From: Streptomyces sp. Edi2
Lineage (GTDB): Bacteria; Actinomycetota; Actinomycetes; Streptomycetales; Streptomycetaceae
Direction of reading: 5' to 3'
DNA length: 64,000 nt
NCBI RefSeq assembly: GCF_040253635.1
Contig: NZ_JBEJGX010000003.1
Coordinates: forward strand, 4,303,501 to 4,367,500
The notes under the pieces were generated by a model. It worked only from the letters and a program-made list of their open reading frames with translations. It was not told the origin of the DNA and ran no database searches. This document shows, piece by piece, positions 1 to 7,980 of this stretch. A program made the position numbers and the translations under genes. Positions within the stretch are counted from its first letter, which is position 1, and the number at the start of each line of letters is the position of its first letter.

Positions 1-140
1 AGTTCCGCCCGTACTGGGAGGAGTACAAGAGCGGCACCGAGAAGGCCATCGAGGGTCTGCAGGGTGTCAGCGAGTTCATCAAGCAGGTCGCCGACGCGTT
101 CGTCGACACCGACGACCAGACCGCCGGCTCCATCGGCTGA
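1..140 (+). CDS. C-terminal end of a WXG100/ESX-like small protein (partial)
   Basis: Only the last 45 codons are in the window, read from base 3 to the TGA at 138-140. The visible part is acidic and helical (YWEEYKSGTEKAIEGL, then FIKQVADAFVDTD). This is the pattern of the C-terminal helix of WXG100-type secretion substrates. It lies 75 bases ahead of a second small WXG100-like gene on the same strand. The pair therefore looks like an EsxA/EsxB-type tandem feeding the EccC machinery encoded downstream. The start, and so the WXG turn, lies outside the window, so the family call rests on context and helix pattern. Confidence 0.55.
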   Translation, partial: FRPYWEEYKSGTEKAIEGLQGVSEFIKQVADAFVDTDDQTAGSIG

Positions 141-215
141 AGCGCCCCGCATCGTCCGGCCCCGCTCTCCCTGTGAGGGCGGGGCCGGGCGGCTGGGACG
201 GGAGAGGAGACACCG

Positions 216-530
216 ATGGGGCGCATCAGCGTTCCCGTGCAGGACCTGAAGGACACCGTCAAGGAGCTCCAGAACATCGGGGACCTGATCGGGAACTCCG
301 CGACGCTCTACAACGCCACCGGCGGCGCGGGGGACTTCAAGAGCCTGGCCGGCGACAGCACGCTCGCGGACGCCCTCGACGCGTTCGACAAGGCGTGGGT
401 GGCGGGGCACGAGCGGGTTCACGACAACGTGAAGACGTTCGCCGACAACACGGACACGATCGCCGAGAACTTCACGCAGACGGACGACGAGACCGTCAAG
501 TCGCTGGACAAAGACAAGCAGGACGCGTGA
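216..530 (+). CDS. WXG100-family type VII secretion substrate-like protein, 104 aa
   Basis: The start ATG follows a purine-rich ribosome site (GGAGAGGAGA, 201-210). The protein is 104 aa, the usual size for WXG100 proteins, with no signal peptide and no cysteines. It reads as two long amphipathic helices separated near residues 40-50, then a helix with KAWVAGHERVHDNV. There is no clean WXG tripeptide; the nearest equivalent is the KAWVAG segment, as in many divergent actinobacterial members. WXG100 proteins are exported as helical-hairpin dimers by type VII systems. The gene is first in a run with the accessory protein at 563 and the RHS effector at 1260, so a partner or targeting role for that effector is a reasonable inference. 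Confidence 0.7.
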   Translation: MGRISVPVQDLKDTVKELQNIGDLIGNSATLYNATGGAGDFKSLAGDSTLADALDAFDKAWVAGHERVHDNVKTFADNTDTIAENFTQTDDETVKSLDKDKQDA

Positions 531-562
531 CGGAAGTACGTCGCGCCGAAGGGAAAAGCGCC

Positions 563-1249
563 ATGACGGAACCGACCACGGAGCAGCCGGAGGCGGCCGC
601 GCCCGCGCCCGCGGAGTACAGCCTGAGGTTCCCCGATTCGTGGTGGCATCTCGACCTCGACCCGAACACCCGGGACGCGTCGATCCGCCGCCGCATCGAG
701 GCGCAGGTGAAGAAGGCCCCGCAGCTGACCCGCGAGCAGTTGGACGGGTTGATCCGCAACACCCGGCGGATCGCCCGCGAGGCGTACGCGCAGGGTGCGC
801 TGCGGGCCTCGGGAATGATCAGGATCCTGCGCGCGGGCAGCGGTCCTCTGGTGCTCAGCGCCACCACGGTGGTGCTCCGGATCTCCGTTCCGGAGGAGCA
901 GTCGGAGGATCTGGCGGACCTCGTCATGGCCGCCGGCGTGCAGCTCGGCACCGAGGCGGAAGGCACTGGACTGCCGCCCGGCGAGGTGGAGTTGGTGGAA
1001 CTGCCGCATGCCGGGGCGGCCGGGCGGATCTCCCGCGTCGAGGACGTGGACTACCAGGGGAAGCGGGTTCCCACCGCGGTGCGGCACACCCTCGTCCCGG
1101 TGCCCAACACCCACGACTACCTGGTGATCGCCAGCTCCACTCCCAACGTGGATCTGGCGGAGCAGTTCTACGAGGTCTTCGACGCGATCGCGGAGTCGCT
1201 CCGCTTCGACGGCCAGGCCGACACGACCGACGCAGCAAAGGGAAAGTGA
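563..1249 (+). CDS. Type VII locus accessory protein of unknown function, 228 aa
   Basis: The longer open frame upstream antisense-overlaps the preceding gene. I place the start at ATG 563, preceded by GAAGGGAAAAG. The product is cytoplasmic in appearance: an Ala/Pro/Glu-rich first 20 residues, a helical basic segment at about 30-85 (RRRIEAQVKKAPQLTREQ), then an alpha/beta portion with strands such as LVLSATTVVLRISV and DYLVIASSTPNV, ending in a helix. I do not recognise a named family. The alpha/beta part loosely recalls the PsbP/LpqN fold or EspG-like chaperones, but this is speculation. It sits between the WXG100 gene and the RHS effector (10 bases before the latter), which suggests a role in handling or delivering the effector. 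Confidence 0.72.
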   Translation: MTEPTTEQPEAAAPAPAEYSLRFPDSWWHLDLDPNTRDASIRRRIEAQVKKAPQLTREQLDGLIRNTRRIAREAYAQGALRASGMIRILRAGSGPLVLSATTVVLRISVPEEQSEDLADLVMAAGVQLGTEAEGTGLPPGEVELVELPHAGAAGRISRVEDVDYQGKRVPTAVRHTLVPVPNTHDYLVIASSTPNVDLAEQFYEVFDAIAESLRFDGQADTTDAAKGK

Positions 1250-1259
1250 GGTCGCGGCC

Positions 1260-4200
1260 ATGGCGCGTCCAGCGGTGTCCGATTGGGAAGACGTCTTCGG
1301 GTTCTCGGACGACCCGACCCCGGGTGATGCGGACATGCTCGGGGATCTGGCCCGCCAGTACCGTTCTGTAGCGGACAACGCGGGCGATGCCCTGCCCCTC
1401 GTCTCCGGCCTGGAGGGCAACCAGGTCGGCGAGGGCAAGACGATGGACAAGCTCCGGGACAAGCTGGGCGACCTGGCCAACCAGGTGCGCAAGCTGCACA
1501 GTTCCTACGACCAGGCCGCCGGCGCCCTGGACACGTACGTGCACTCGCTGCGCGACCAGCAGCGCAACGCCGACAACGCCCTGGAGAAGGGCCGCGAGGC
1601 CAAGGACCGGCTCGAATCGGCCACCGACGTGGTCAAGGCGGCCGGCGCCGACATCAGCAAGCTCGACGGCGCCCAGCACCCGCCGGACGACAAGGAAGCC
1701 CGGGCCAGCACCCGCCGCGCCCTCGACGAGGCCCACAGCAAGCAGTCCTCGGCGCAGGCACACGCCGACGACGCCCAGGCCGACCTCGACGCCGCCCGCA
1801 TGCTCGCCGAAGACGCCCGCCAGGTGCGCGAGGAGGACGCCGCCACCGCCGCCGGCAAACTGGACGACGCCCGCGACGAATCCGTCGCCGGCTACAGCCT
1901 CTGGGACAAGATCAAGAAGGCGTTCAGCAAGGCCCTCGCCATCATCAGCGCCGTCCTGGGCGTACTGGCACTGCTGATACCCGGCCTGCAGGGGCTCGGC
2001 ATCGCCCTGACGATCGGTGCCGTCGTGGCCGGTGCGGCGTCACTGGGCATCAACATGTCGATCATGGCCGAGACAGGCGACTGGGACATCGGCGAGATCG
2101 TCCTCGGCTTCGTGGGACTGGTCGCGGGCGGCGGCGCGCTGCTCAAGGGCCTCGGAAGCGTCGGCTCGGCGCTCAAGGGCATCAAGCCCGGCGCGATGAA
2201 GAACATCGGGTCCGGCTCCGCCCGTTCCGTCAGCCGGGAGGCGGTCGGCAAGAAGTGCGCGACCGACCCGGTCGACGTGGCCACCGGCGAGATGCTGCTG
2301 ATGCAGACCGACCTGGAACTGCCGGGCGCACTGCCGCTGGCTCTCGCGCGGACGCATCTGTCGACCTACCGCTACGGGCAGTTCTTCGGTCCCTCCTGGG
2401 CCTCCACGCTGGACGAACGCCTCGAGGTCGACGGCCGGGGCCGGGCGTGGTGGGCGCGGGAGGACGGGTCGATCCTGACCTACCCGCGGCTCCCCGAGGC
2501 CGGCTCGGTGGACGACCTGGTGTGGCCCGACGAAGGCCCCCGCCTGCCGCTGACGGCCGAGGAGACGGCCGAGGGCGAAATCGCCTACGTCGTCCGCGAG
2601 TCGCGCACCGGCATCGTCCACCGCTTCGCGGACCGCGCCACGGCCGGCGCCGACGACGACACCCGCGTGCACTGGCTGGTCCGCTGGCACGACCGCAACG
2701 ACAACGAGGTGCGGATCGAGCGGGAGCCGGACGGCTCCCCGACGGCGATGGTCCACTCCGGCGGCTACCGCGTGGAGCTGAACTGCGTCGCCGGACTGCT
2801 GCTGGACGCCTCCGTGGTCACGCCCGAGGGCCCGGTGGAGGTGATGTCCTACCAGCGCGACGCGGACGGCAACCTCAGCCACATCGTCAACTCCTCCGGC
2901 AAGGCTCTGGTGTTCGGCTACGACGAGCACTCCCGCATCACCTCCTGGACCGACCGGAACAACTCCACCTACCGGTACGTCTACGACGAGCACCACCGCG
3001 TCACCGAGACCATCGGTCCCGACGGGCACCTGTCCTCGCAGTGGAGCTACGACCCGGCCGAGCAGCGCACCCACTACACCGACGCCTGCGGCGCCATCAC
3101 CGTCTTCCAGCTCAACGACCTCCACCAGGTCATCGGCGAAACCGACCCCCTCGGCAACACCACCGTCTCCGAGTGGGACCGCTACGACCACCTCCTCGCC
3201 CACACCGACCCGCTGGGGCGCACGACCCGCTACGAGTGGAACGCAGGGGGCGACCTCACCGTCGTCGAGCACCCCGACGGCCGCCGTACCGAGGCCACCT
3301 ACAACTCGCTGCACCAGCCCACCGAGATCGTGCTGCCGGGCGGGAAGACTTGGCGGCAGGAGTACGACGCCCGCGGCAACCGCACCGCCGTCACCGAACC
3401 CGACGACGCGGTCACCCGTTACACCTACGCTCCCACCGGTGCCGTCGCCACCCTCACCTGGCCGGACGGCACCGGGACCCGTGTCGACAGCGACCCCGCG
3501 GGTCTGCCGGTGCGCGTCGCGGGCCCTTCGCCCGCCTCCGACGAAGGGCAGCCCAGGGACGTCGGGACGACGTGTGTCCGGGACGCGTTCGGCCGTCCGG
3601 TCACGGTGACCGATGCCCTGGACGCGGTCACCAGGCTGGAGTGGACGGTCGAGGGCCTGCTGTCCCGGCGTACGGCCGCGGACGGCAGCGTCGAGGAGTG
3701 GCAGTGGGACGGGGAGGGCAACTGCCTCTCCCATACCGACCCGGCCGGCGGCACGACCGCCATGCGCTACACGCACTTCGACCTGCTGGCCGAGCGCACC
3801 ACCCCCGACGGCGTCACGTACGCCTTCGCCTACGACGCCGAACTGCGCCTCACAAGCGTCACCAATCCTCAGGGGATGACCTGGGACTACACGCACGACA
3901 GCGCAGGGCGGGTCACCGCGGAGTCGGACTTCGACGACCGCTGCTTCGGCTACACCTACGACGCGGCCGGGCAGTTGACGGCCCATTCGACCCCGCTGGG
4001 TGAGGAGATCCGCCTCGAGCGGGACGTGCTGGGACAGGTCACCGCGAAGGACGCCGCCGGTGCCGTCACCCGTTACACCCACGACGCGGACGGAAACATG
4101 ATCCGCGCCGAAGGCCCCGGGGCGACGCTGGAAATGACCTACGACGCCGGCGGCCGGCTGCTGTCGGAGACCGTCGACGGCCGCACCATGCACTACGGCT

Positions 4201-5774
4201 ACGACCCCGCCGGACAGCTCGTCTCCCGCACCACTCCCACCGGCGCCACCTCCACCTACACCTACGACGCGGCCGGAAACACGACCGGCGTGTCCATCGA
4301 CGGACACCAACTGACGTTCGTGCACGACGAGTTGGGACGGGAGACCGAACGGTTCTTCGGCGTGGACGTCCGGCTCTCCACCGCCTACGACTCCCTGGGC
4401 CGGCTCACCCGCCAGCACCTGACCTCAGGTCACGAGCTGCGCCGCGGCCGCTCCTACGGCTACCGCCCCGACAACCGCCTCACCGCGATCACCGAGGAGG
4501 TCACCGGCCGGACCCGCCGCATGGACCTCGACCCCGTGGGGCGTCCGCTCGCGTTGACGGCGGAAGGCTGGTCGGAGGCTTACGCCTACGACGCCGCCGG
4601 CAACCAGACCGCGGGCGACTGGCCCGGGCGGCGGGCCGATGACGACGGCGCGCGCGGCGAGCGCACCTACCAGGGCATGCGGCTCCTCTCCGCGGGCGGC
4701 ATCCGCTACGAGCACGACGCCGCCGGGCGCATGACGCTGCGCCAGAAGACGCGGCTCTCGAAGAAGCCGGACACCTGGCGCTACGAGTGGGACGCCGAGG
4801 ACCGGCTCACCGCGTGCACCACCCCCGACGGCACGCGCTGGACCTACACCTACGACCCGCTGGGCCGCCGCACGGCGAAGTACCGCAGGGGCGAGGACGG
4901 TGCGCCGGTCGAGGCGGTCTACTTCACCTGGGACGGCACCAGCCTGGCGGAGGAGTCCACCTCACGCACGGGCGTCACCGTGACCTGGGACTACGACGAC
5001 CAGCGGCCGCTGACGCAGTACGAGCGCCGGCTGACCGCGGCCGACGGGCAGGCGCTGCCGCAGGACGAGGTCGACTCCCGCTTCTTCGCGATGGTCACCG
5101 ACCTCGTCGGCACCCCCACCGAACTCGTCGACGAATCGGGTGAGATCGCCTGGCACACGCGGGCAACCGTATGGGGCTCCACGGCCTGGAATCGCGACGC
5201 CACCGCCTACACGCCGTTGCGCTTCCCCGGCCAGTACGCCGACTCCGAAACCGGTCTTCACTACAACGTTCACCGGCACTACGACGCAGACGTCGGGCGG
5301 TACATATCGCCTGACCCGCTGGGGCTCGTGCCGGACCCGAACCCCTACGGGTATGTGAACGATCCTTTCCAGGTATGCGACCCCCTCGGACTGGCTCCTT
5401 GCACCGTATTCAGGAACCTGAACAAATACGATGATCCCAGCGTAGGGCTGGTGGCGAAGAACCCGAACGCCAAATACAAGCCGGCGGGGCACGTCATCGC
5501 CGGAAGCAAGGAAACCTTCAAATCGCAGTTCATTTCCACGACGAACAGTATGGAAGTCCTCGATAAGTGGAAGGGCGCATATGGCCAGGTTAAAATCGAC
5601 CTGACCAAGTTCGACGGAAAGGTCCACGACCTCACGACGGATGCGGGACGTAAGGCCGCTGGAATCAAGCCGCGGGGCAGGCCCATCGCTTACGCCAAGT
5701 CTTCGCAGGAAGTCCTGCTCGTGGGGCGCGTACCCCCGGAAGCAATAACGTGGATCAAGAAGCCAGGAGAATGA
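1260..5774 (+). CDS. RHS-repeat polymorphic toxin with type VII N-domain and ART-like C-terminal tip, 1504 aa
   Basis: Residues about 1-220 form a helical, charged secretion domain starting MARPAVSDWEDVFGF, followed by hydrophobic stretches at about 225-305. A DUF6531 entry motif (CATDPVDVATGEMLL) begins near 332. Many YD/RHS repeats follow from about 520 to 1300. The RHS core motif with YISPDPLGL and DPLGLAPC ends near 1381 and marks the usual tip boundary. The last 123 residues are an exchangeable tip. They carry R1385 (VFRNL), S1426-T-T (FISTT) and E1484 (SSQEVLL), in the order of the R-S-E ADP-ribosyltransferase triad; the ART call is inference. Codons in the tip are noticeably less GC-rich than the RHS body, as expected for swapped toxin domains. 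The start is 10 bases after the upstream gene. The next gene begins on the stop codon. Confidence 0.88.
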   Translation: MARPAVSDWEDVFGFSDDPTPGDADMLGDLARQYRSVADNAGDALPLVSGLEGNQVGEGKTMDKLRDKLGDLANQVRKLHSSYDQAAGALDTYVHSLRDQQRNADNALEKGREAKDRLESATDVVKAAGADISKLDGAQHPPDDKEARASTRRALDEAHSKQSSAQAHADDAQADLDAARMLAEDARQVREEDAATAAGKLDDARDESVAGYSLWDKIKKAFSKALAIISAVLGVLALLIPGLQGLGIALTIGAVVAGAASLGINMSIMAETGDWDIGEIVLGFVGLVAGGGALLKGLGSVGSALKGIKPGAMKNIGSGSARSVSREAVGKKCATDPVDVATGEMLLMQTDLELPGALPLALARTHLSTYRYGQFFGPSWASTLDERLEVDGRGRAWWAREDGSILTYPRLPEAGSVDDLVWPDEGPRLPLTAEETAEGEIAYVVRESRTGIVHRFADRATAGADDDTRVHWLVRWHDRNDNEVRIEREPDGSPTAMVHSGGYRVELNCVAGLLLDASVVTPEGPVEVMSYQRDADGNLSHIVNSSGKALVFGYDEHSRITSWTDRNNSTYRYVYDEHHRVTETIGPDGHLSSQWSYDPAEQRTHYTDACGAITVFQLNDLHQVIGETDPLGNTTVSEWDRYDHLLAHTDPLGRTTRYEWNAGGDLTVVEHPDGRRTEATYNSLHQPTEIVLPGGKTWRQEYDARGNRTAVTEPDDAVTRYTYAPTGAVATLTWPDGTGTRVDSDPAGLPVRVAGPSPASDEGQPRDVGTTCVRDAFGRPVTVTDALDAVTRLEWTVEGLLSRRTAADGSVEEWQWDGEGNCLSHTDPAGGTTAMRYTHFDLLAERTTPDGVTYAFAYDAELRLTSVTNPQGMTWDYTHDSAGRVTAESDFDDRCFGYTYDAAGQLTAHSTPLGEEIRLERDVLGQVTAKDAAGAVTRYTHDADGNMIRAEGPGATLEMTYDAGGRLLSETVDGRTMHYGYDPAGQLVSRTTPTGATSTYTYDAAGNTTGVSIDGHQLTFVHDELGRETERFFGVDVRLSTAYDSLGRLTRQHLTSGHELRRGRSYGYRPDNRLTAITEEVTGRTRRMDLDPVGRPLALTAEGWSEAYAYDAAGNQTAGDWPGRRADDDGARGERTYQGMRLLSAGGIRYEHDAAGRMTLRQKTRLSKKPDTWRYEWDAEDRLTACTTPDGTRWTYTYDPLGRRTAKYRRGEDGAPVEAVYFTWDGTSLAEESTSRTGVTVTWDYDDQRPLTQYERRLTAADGQALPQDEVDSRFFAMVTDLVGTPTELVDESGEIAWHTRATVWGSTAWNRDATAYTPLRFPGQYADSETGLHYNVHRHYDADVGRYISPDPLGLVPDPNPYGYVNDPFQVCDPLGLAPCTVFRNLNKYDDPSVGLVAKNPNAKYKPAGHVIAGSKETFKSQFISTTNSMEVLDKWKGAYGQVKIDLTKFDGKVHDLTTDAGRKAAGIKPRGRPIAYAKSSQEVLLVGRVPPEAITWIKKPGE

Positions 5775-6403
5775 TGACTGAATCTGGTCCGGCGGATGAG
5801 CTGACCGAAGCTCTTAACTCGCTCACGTTGCCTCTTCGGTCCAACGAGGGCCTTGACGAGGAAGCGCTGGAGAAAGTATTCAGCGTACTCCGGAAGTGCG
5901 AACAGGAATGGGACGGGTCTTCCCTGATTCCCAGAGATGCGCTGGCCGAACTCGTGGACGTGTACGCGGCGCTCGATGGGTTGTCTGAGGCGTATCCTGA
6001 GCCCGTACGCTCGGCTATCGACCGTGCGGCTCGCGAACTCCAGGGACTGGCGCTGTCGGCGGTGAAGAAGCAGCGAGTCGAGGACGAGGGGGACCTGCCG
6101 GACGAAGTGCTCTCACTGGCCGACAGGTGGGACAGCATTCTCCGTGAAACTCGGGATCTCCAGGAGGTTCCGGCGGGGAAGCTGTCCGAATTCCTCGGCG
6201 CGCTGGACGGCCTGGCCGAAGCATTTCAGGACCAGGATGAAATCCCTCGCACCCTCGCACGCACATTGATCAGCTCTTACCCTTCGATCGTCGAAATCTC
6301 CACCGAATTTGATTCTGCGGCGGAGCAGGAAGTGATGAATTCCGCATTCGAGATCCAAGAGCACGTCTGGGAATTCGTGAACGCGGACGTGGATGATTCC
6401 TGA
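5774..6403 (+). CDS. Candidate immunity protein for the RHS toxin, 209 aa
   Basis: ATG codons at 5771 and 5774 both overlap the toxin stop TGA (5772-5774). I choose 5774 because it gives a 4-base spacing from GGAG at 5766-5769. The protein is strongly acidic and predicted all-helical (LDEEALEKVFSVLRK, EDEGDLPDEVLSLADR), with no signal peptide and a single cysteine. Codon use is less GC-rich than the flanking genes, like the toxin tip. Translational coupling to a polymorphic toxin and an acidic soluble helical product are hallmarks of cognate immunity genes. I do not recognise the family. The function is inferred from position alone. Confidence 0.78.
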   Translation: MTESGPADELTEALNSLTLPLRSNEGLDEEALEKVFSVLRKCEQEWDGSSLIPRDALAELVDVYAALDGLSEAYPEPVRSAIDRAARELQGLALSAVKKQRVEDEGDLPDEVLSLADRWDSILRETRDLQEVPAGKLSEFLGALDGLAEAFQDQDEIPRTLARTLISSYPSIVEISTEFDSAAEQEVMNSAFEIQEHVWEFVNADVDDS

Positions 6404-6480
6404 CGGAAGATCCACGAGCACGTGTGGCCGGATGCGTCCGGAACATACCCCCGTAGCCGACAAAGAGTGAGGTGACGTCC

Positions 6481-7869
6481 ATGGCGCGTCCGCCGGCATC
6501 CGACTGGCAGGACGTCTTCGGGTTCTCCGACGACCCGGCCCCGGGCGACGCGGAGATGCTCGGCAGACTCGCGCGCAGCTATCGCTCGGTGGCCGACGAC
6601 GCGGGGGACGCCCTGCCCCTGCTCTCCCGGCTGGAGGACAACCAGGTCGGCGAGGGCAAGTCCATGGACAAGCTCCGGGACAAGCTCGGTGATCTGACCG
6701 GGCAGGTCCGCAAGCTGCACAGCTCCTACGACCAGGCGGCCGGCGCGCTCGACACGTACGCGCGCTCGCTGCTCGACCTGCAGCACAAGGCCGACAAGGC
6801 GCTGGAGGACGGCCGGGAGGCCAAGGAGCGGCTGGAGTCGGCCATCGAGGCGGTGAAGGCCGCCGGCGCGGACATCGGCCGGCTGGACGCCGCGCACCCT
6901 CCGCCCGACGACCACGAGGCCCGCGCGAGCACCCGCCGCGCGCTGGACGAGGCGCGCAGCGAGCAGTCCTCGGCGCAGCGGCGGTCCGACGACGCGCAGG
7001 GGGACCTGGACGCCGCCCGGGCGCTCGCGGAGGACGCGCGGCAGGTGCGCGAGGAGGACGCCTCCGTCGCGGCCCGTGCGCTGGACGACGCAAGGGAGGA
7101 GTCCGTCGAGGGCTACAGCCTCTGGGAGCAGATCCGGAAGGTGTTCAGCTTCGTCCTGGGCATCATCAGCGGTGTGCTGGGCGTGCTGGCCATGCTGGTG
7201 CCCGGTCTGCAGGGCATCGGACTCGCCCTGTCCATCGCCAGCTTCGTGACCGGCGCGACGGCGTTCGGGATCAACATGTCCATGAGCGCGGAGAAGGGCG
7301 AGTTCAACGTCCTCGGCATCGTGCTGAGCAGCATCGGGCTGTTCCTCGGCGGCGGCGCCGTTCTCAAGGGCGTCGGTTCGATCGCCAAGTCGGTCACGTC
7401 CGCGGTCAAGGTGGGCGGGGCGAGCGGCGGCATCAGCAAGATCAGCAGCGGGTTCAACCAGTTCCGGGGCGAGTTCAAGAAGATTCCCGAGGCCGTGGGG
7501 AAGGTCCCCAGGAACATCTGGATCTCCGGCAAGGACTTCAAGAAGCTCCCCACCGACATCGTCAACGCGGTGAAGGGGATCGGATCCAAGATCGACGATC
7601 TCGCGTTCCTCGCCAAGGCGGCGCGGAACCCGACCGGTGCGGTGAGCTCGGTGCTGCAGAACGTCCTGGCGAACGGCTTCCGGTTCCCCGCGTCGTCCCT
7701 GAGGCTGCCGACCCTGGACGGCCTGCGGGGCCTCACCCACGCCTGGACCCGCACGGACGTGGCCGGCTTCGCCCTGGGCGTGGTCGGCCTGGGCTACGGG
7801 CCGCTGGCCTACACCGGTCACACCACCCCGCCGGTGCACGACGACAGCTACCTGCCCGGCACCCCCTGA
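6481..7869 (+). CDS. RHS-less paralogue of the toxin N-terminal carrier domain, 462 aa
   Basis: The start at ATG 6481 is chosen over an in-frame GTG at 6472 because the product then begins MARPPASDWQDVFGF, like the RHS protein, with GAGGTG six bases upstream. Residues 1 to about 300 closely track the RHS protein (EDNQVGEGKSMDKLRDKLGD, then the same hydrophobic block). It lacks the DUF6531 motif, all RHS repeats and the DPLGL boundary. Instead it ends in a unique segment of about 130 residues (EFKKIPEAVGKVPRNIW, then GFALGVVGLGYGPLAYTG). It may be a second effector with a non-RHS payload, a chaperone-like decoy, or the remnant of a displaced toxin. There is no obvious separate immunity gene before the downstream terminator. 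Confidence 0.8.
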   Translation: MARPPASDWQDVFGFSDDPAPGDAEMLGRLARSYRSVADDAGDALPLLSRLEDNQVGEGKSMDKLRDKLGDLTGQVRKLHSSYDQAAGALDTYARSLLDLQHKADKALEDGREAKERLESAIEAVKAAGADIGRLDAAHPPPDDHEARASTRRALDEARSEQSSAQRRSDDAQGDLDAARALAEDARQVREEDASVAARALDDAREESVEGYSLWEQIRKVFSFVLGIISGVLGVLAMLVPGLQGIGLALSIASFVTGATAFGINMSMSAEKGEFNVLGIVLSSIGLFLGGGAVLKGVGSIAKSVTSAVKVGGASGGISKISSGFNQFRGEFKKIPEAVGKVPRNIWISGKDFKKLPTDIVNAVKGIGSKIDDLAFLAKAARNPTGAVSSVLQNVLANGFRFPASSLRLPTLDGLRGLTHAWTRTDVAGFALGVVGLGYGPLAYTGHTTPPVHDDSYLPGTP

Positions 7870-7917
7870 CCGGGACGCGTGCACGGGCGCCCGCACCCGC
7901 GCACCGGCCCGCACACA

Positions 7918-7963
7918 GCGCGAGGGCCTCGCACCGGCCGAAGCCGGTGCGAGGCCCTCGCGC
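7918..7963. terminator. Perfect 21-bp hairpin between convergent genes
   Basis: Arms 7918-7938 and 7943-7963 are perfect reverse complements, closed by a CGAA tetraloop. It lies between the carrier paralogue (stop 7869) and the convergent eccC end (7981), so it can stop transcription from both sides. No U-tract follows, as is common in Streptomyces. Confidence 0.85.
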
Positions 7964-7980
7964 ATGCCGTCCCCGTCGGG

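Noticed and set aside
2040..4418. 792-codon open frame antisense to the RHS gene
   Set aside because: High-GC shadow frame with low-complexity Val/Gly/Arg composition, no ribosome site, opposite a clear RHS protein.
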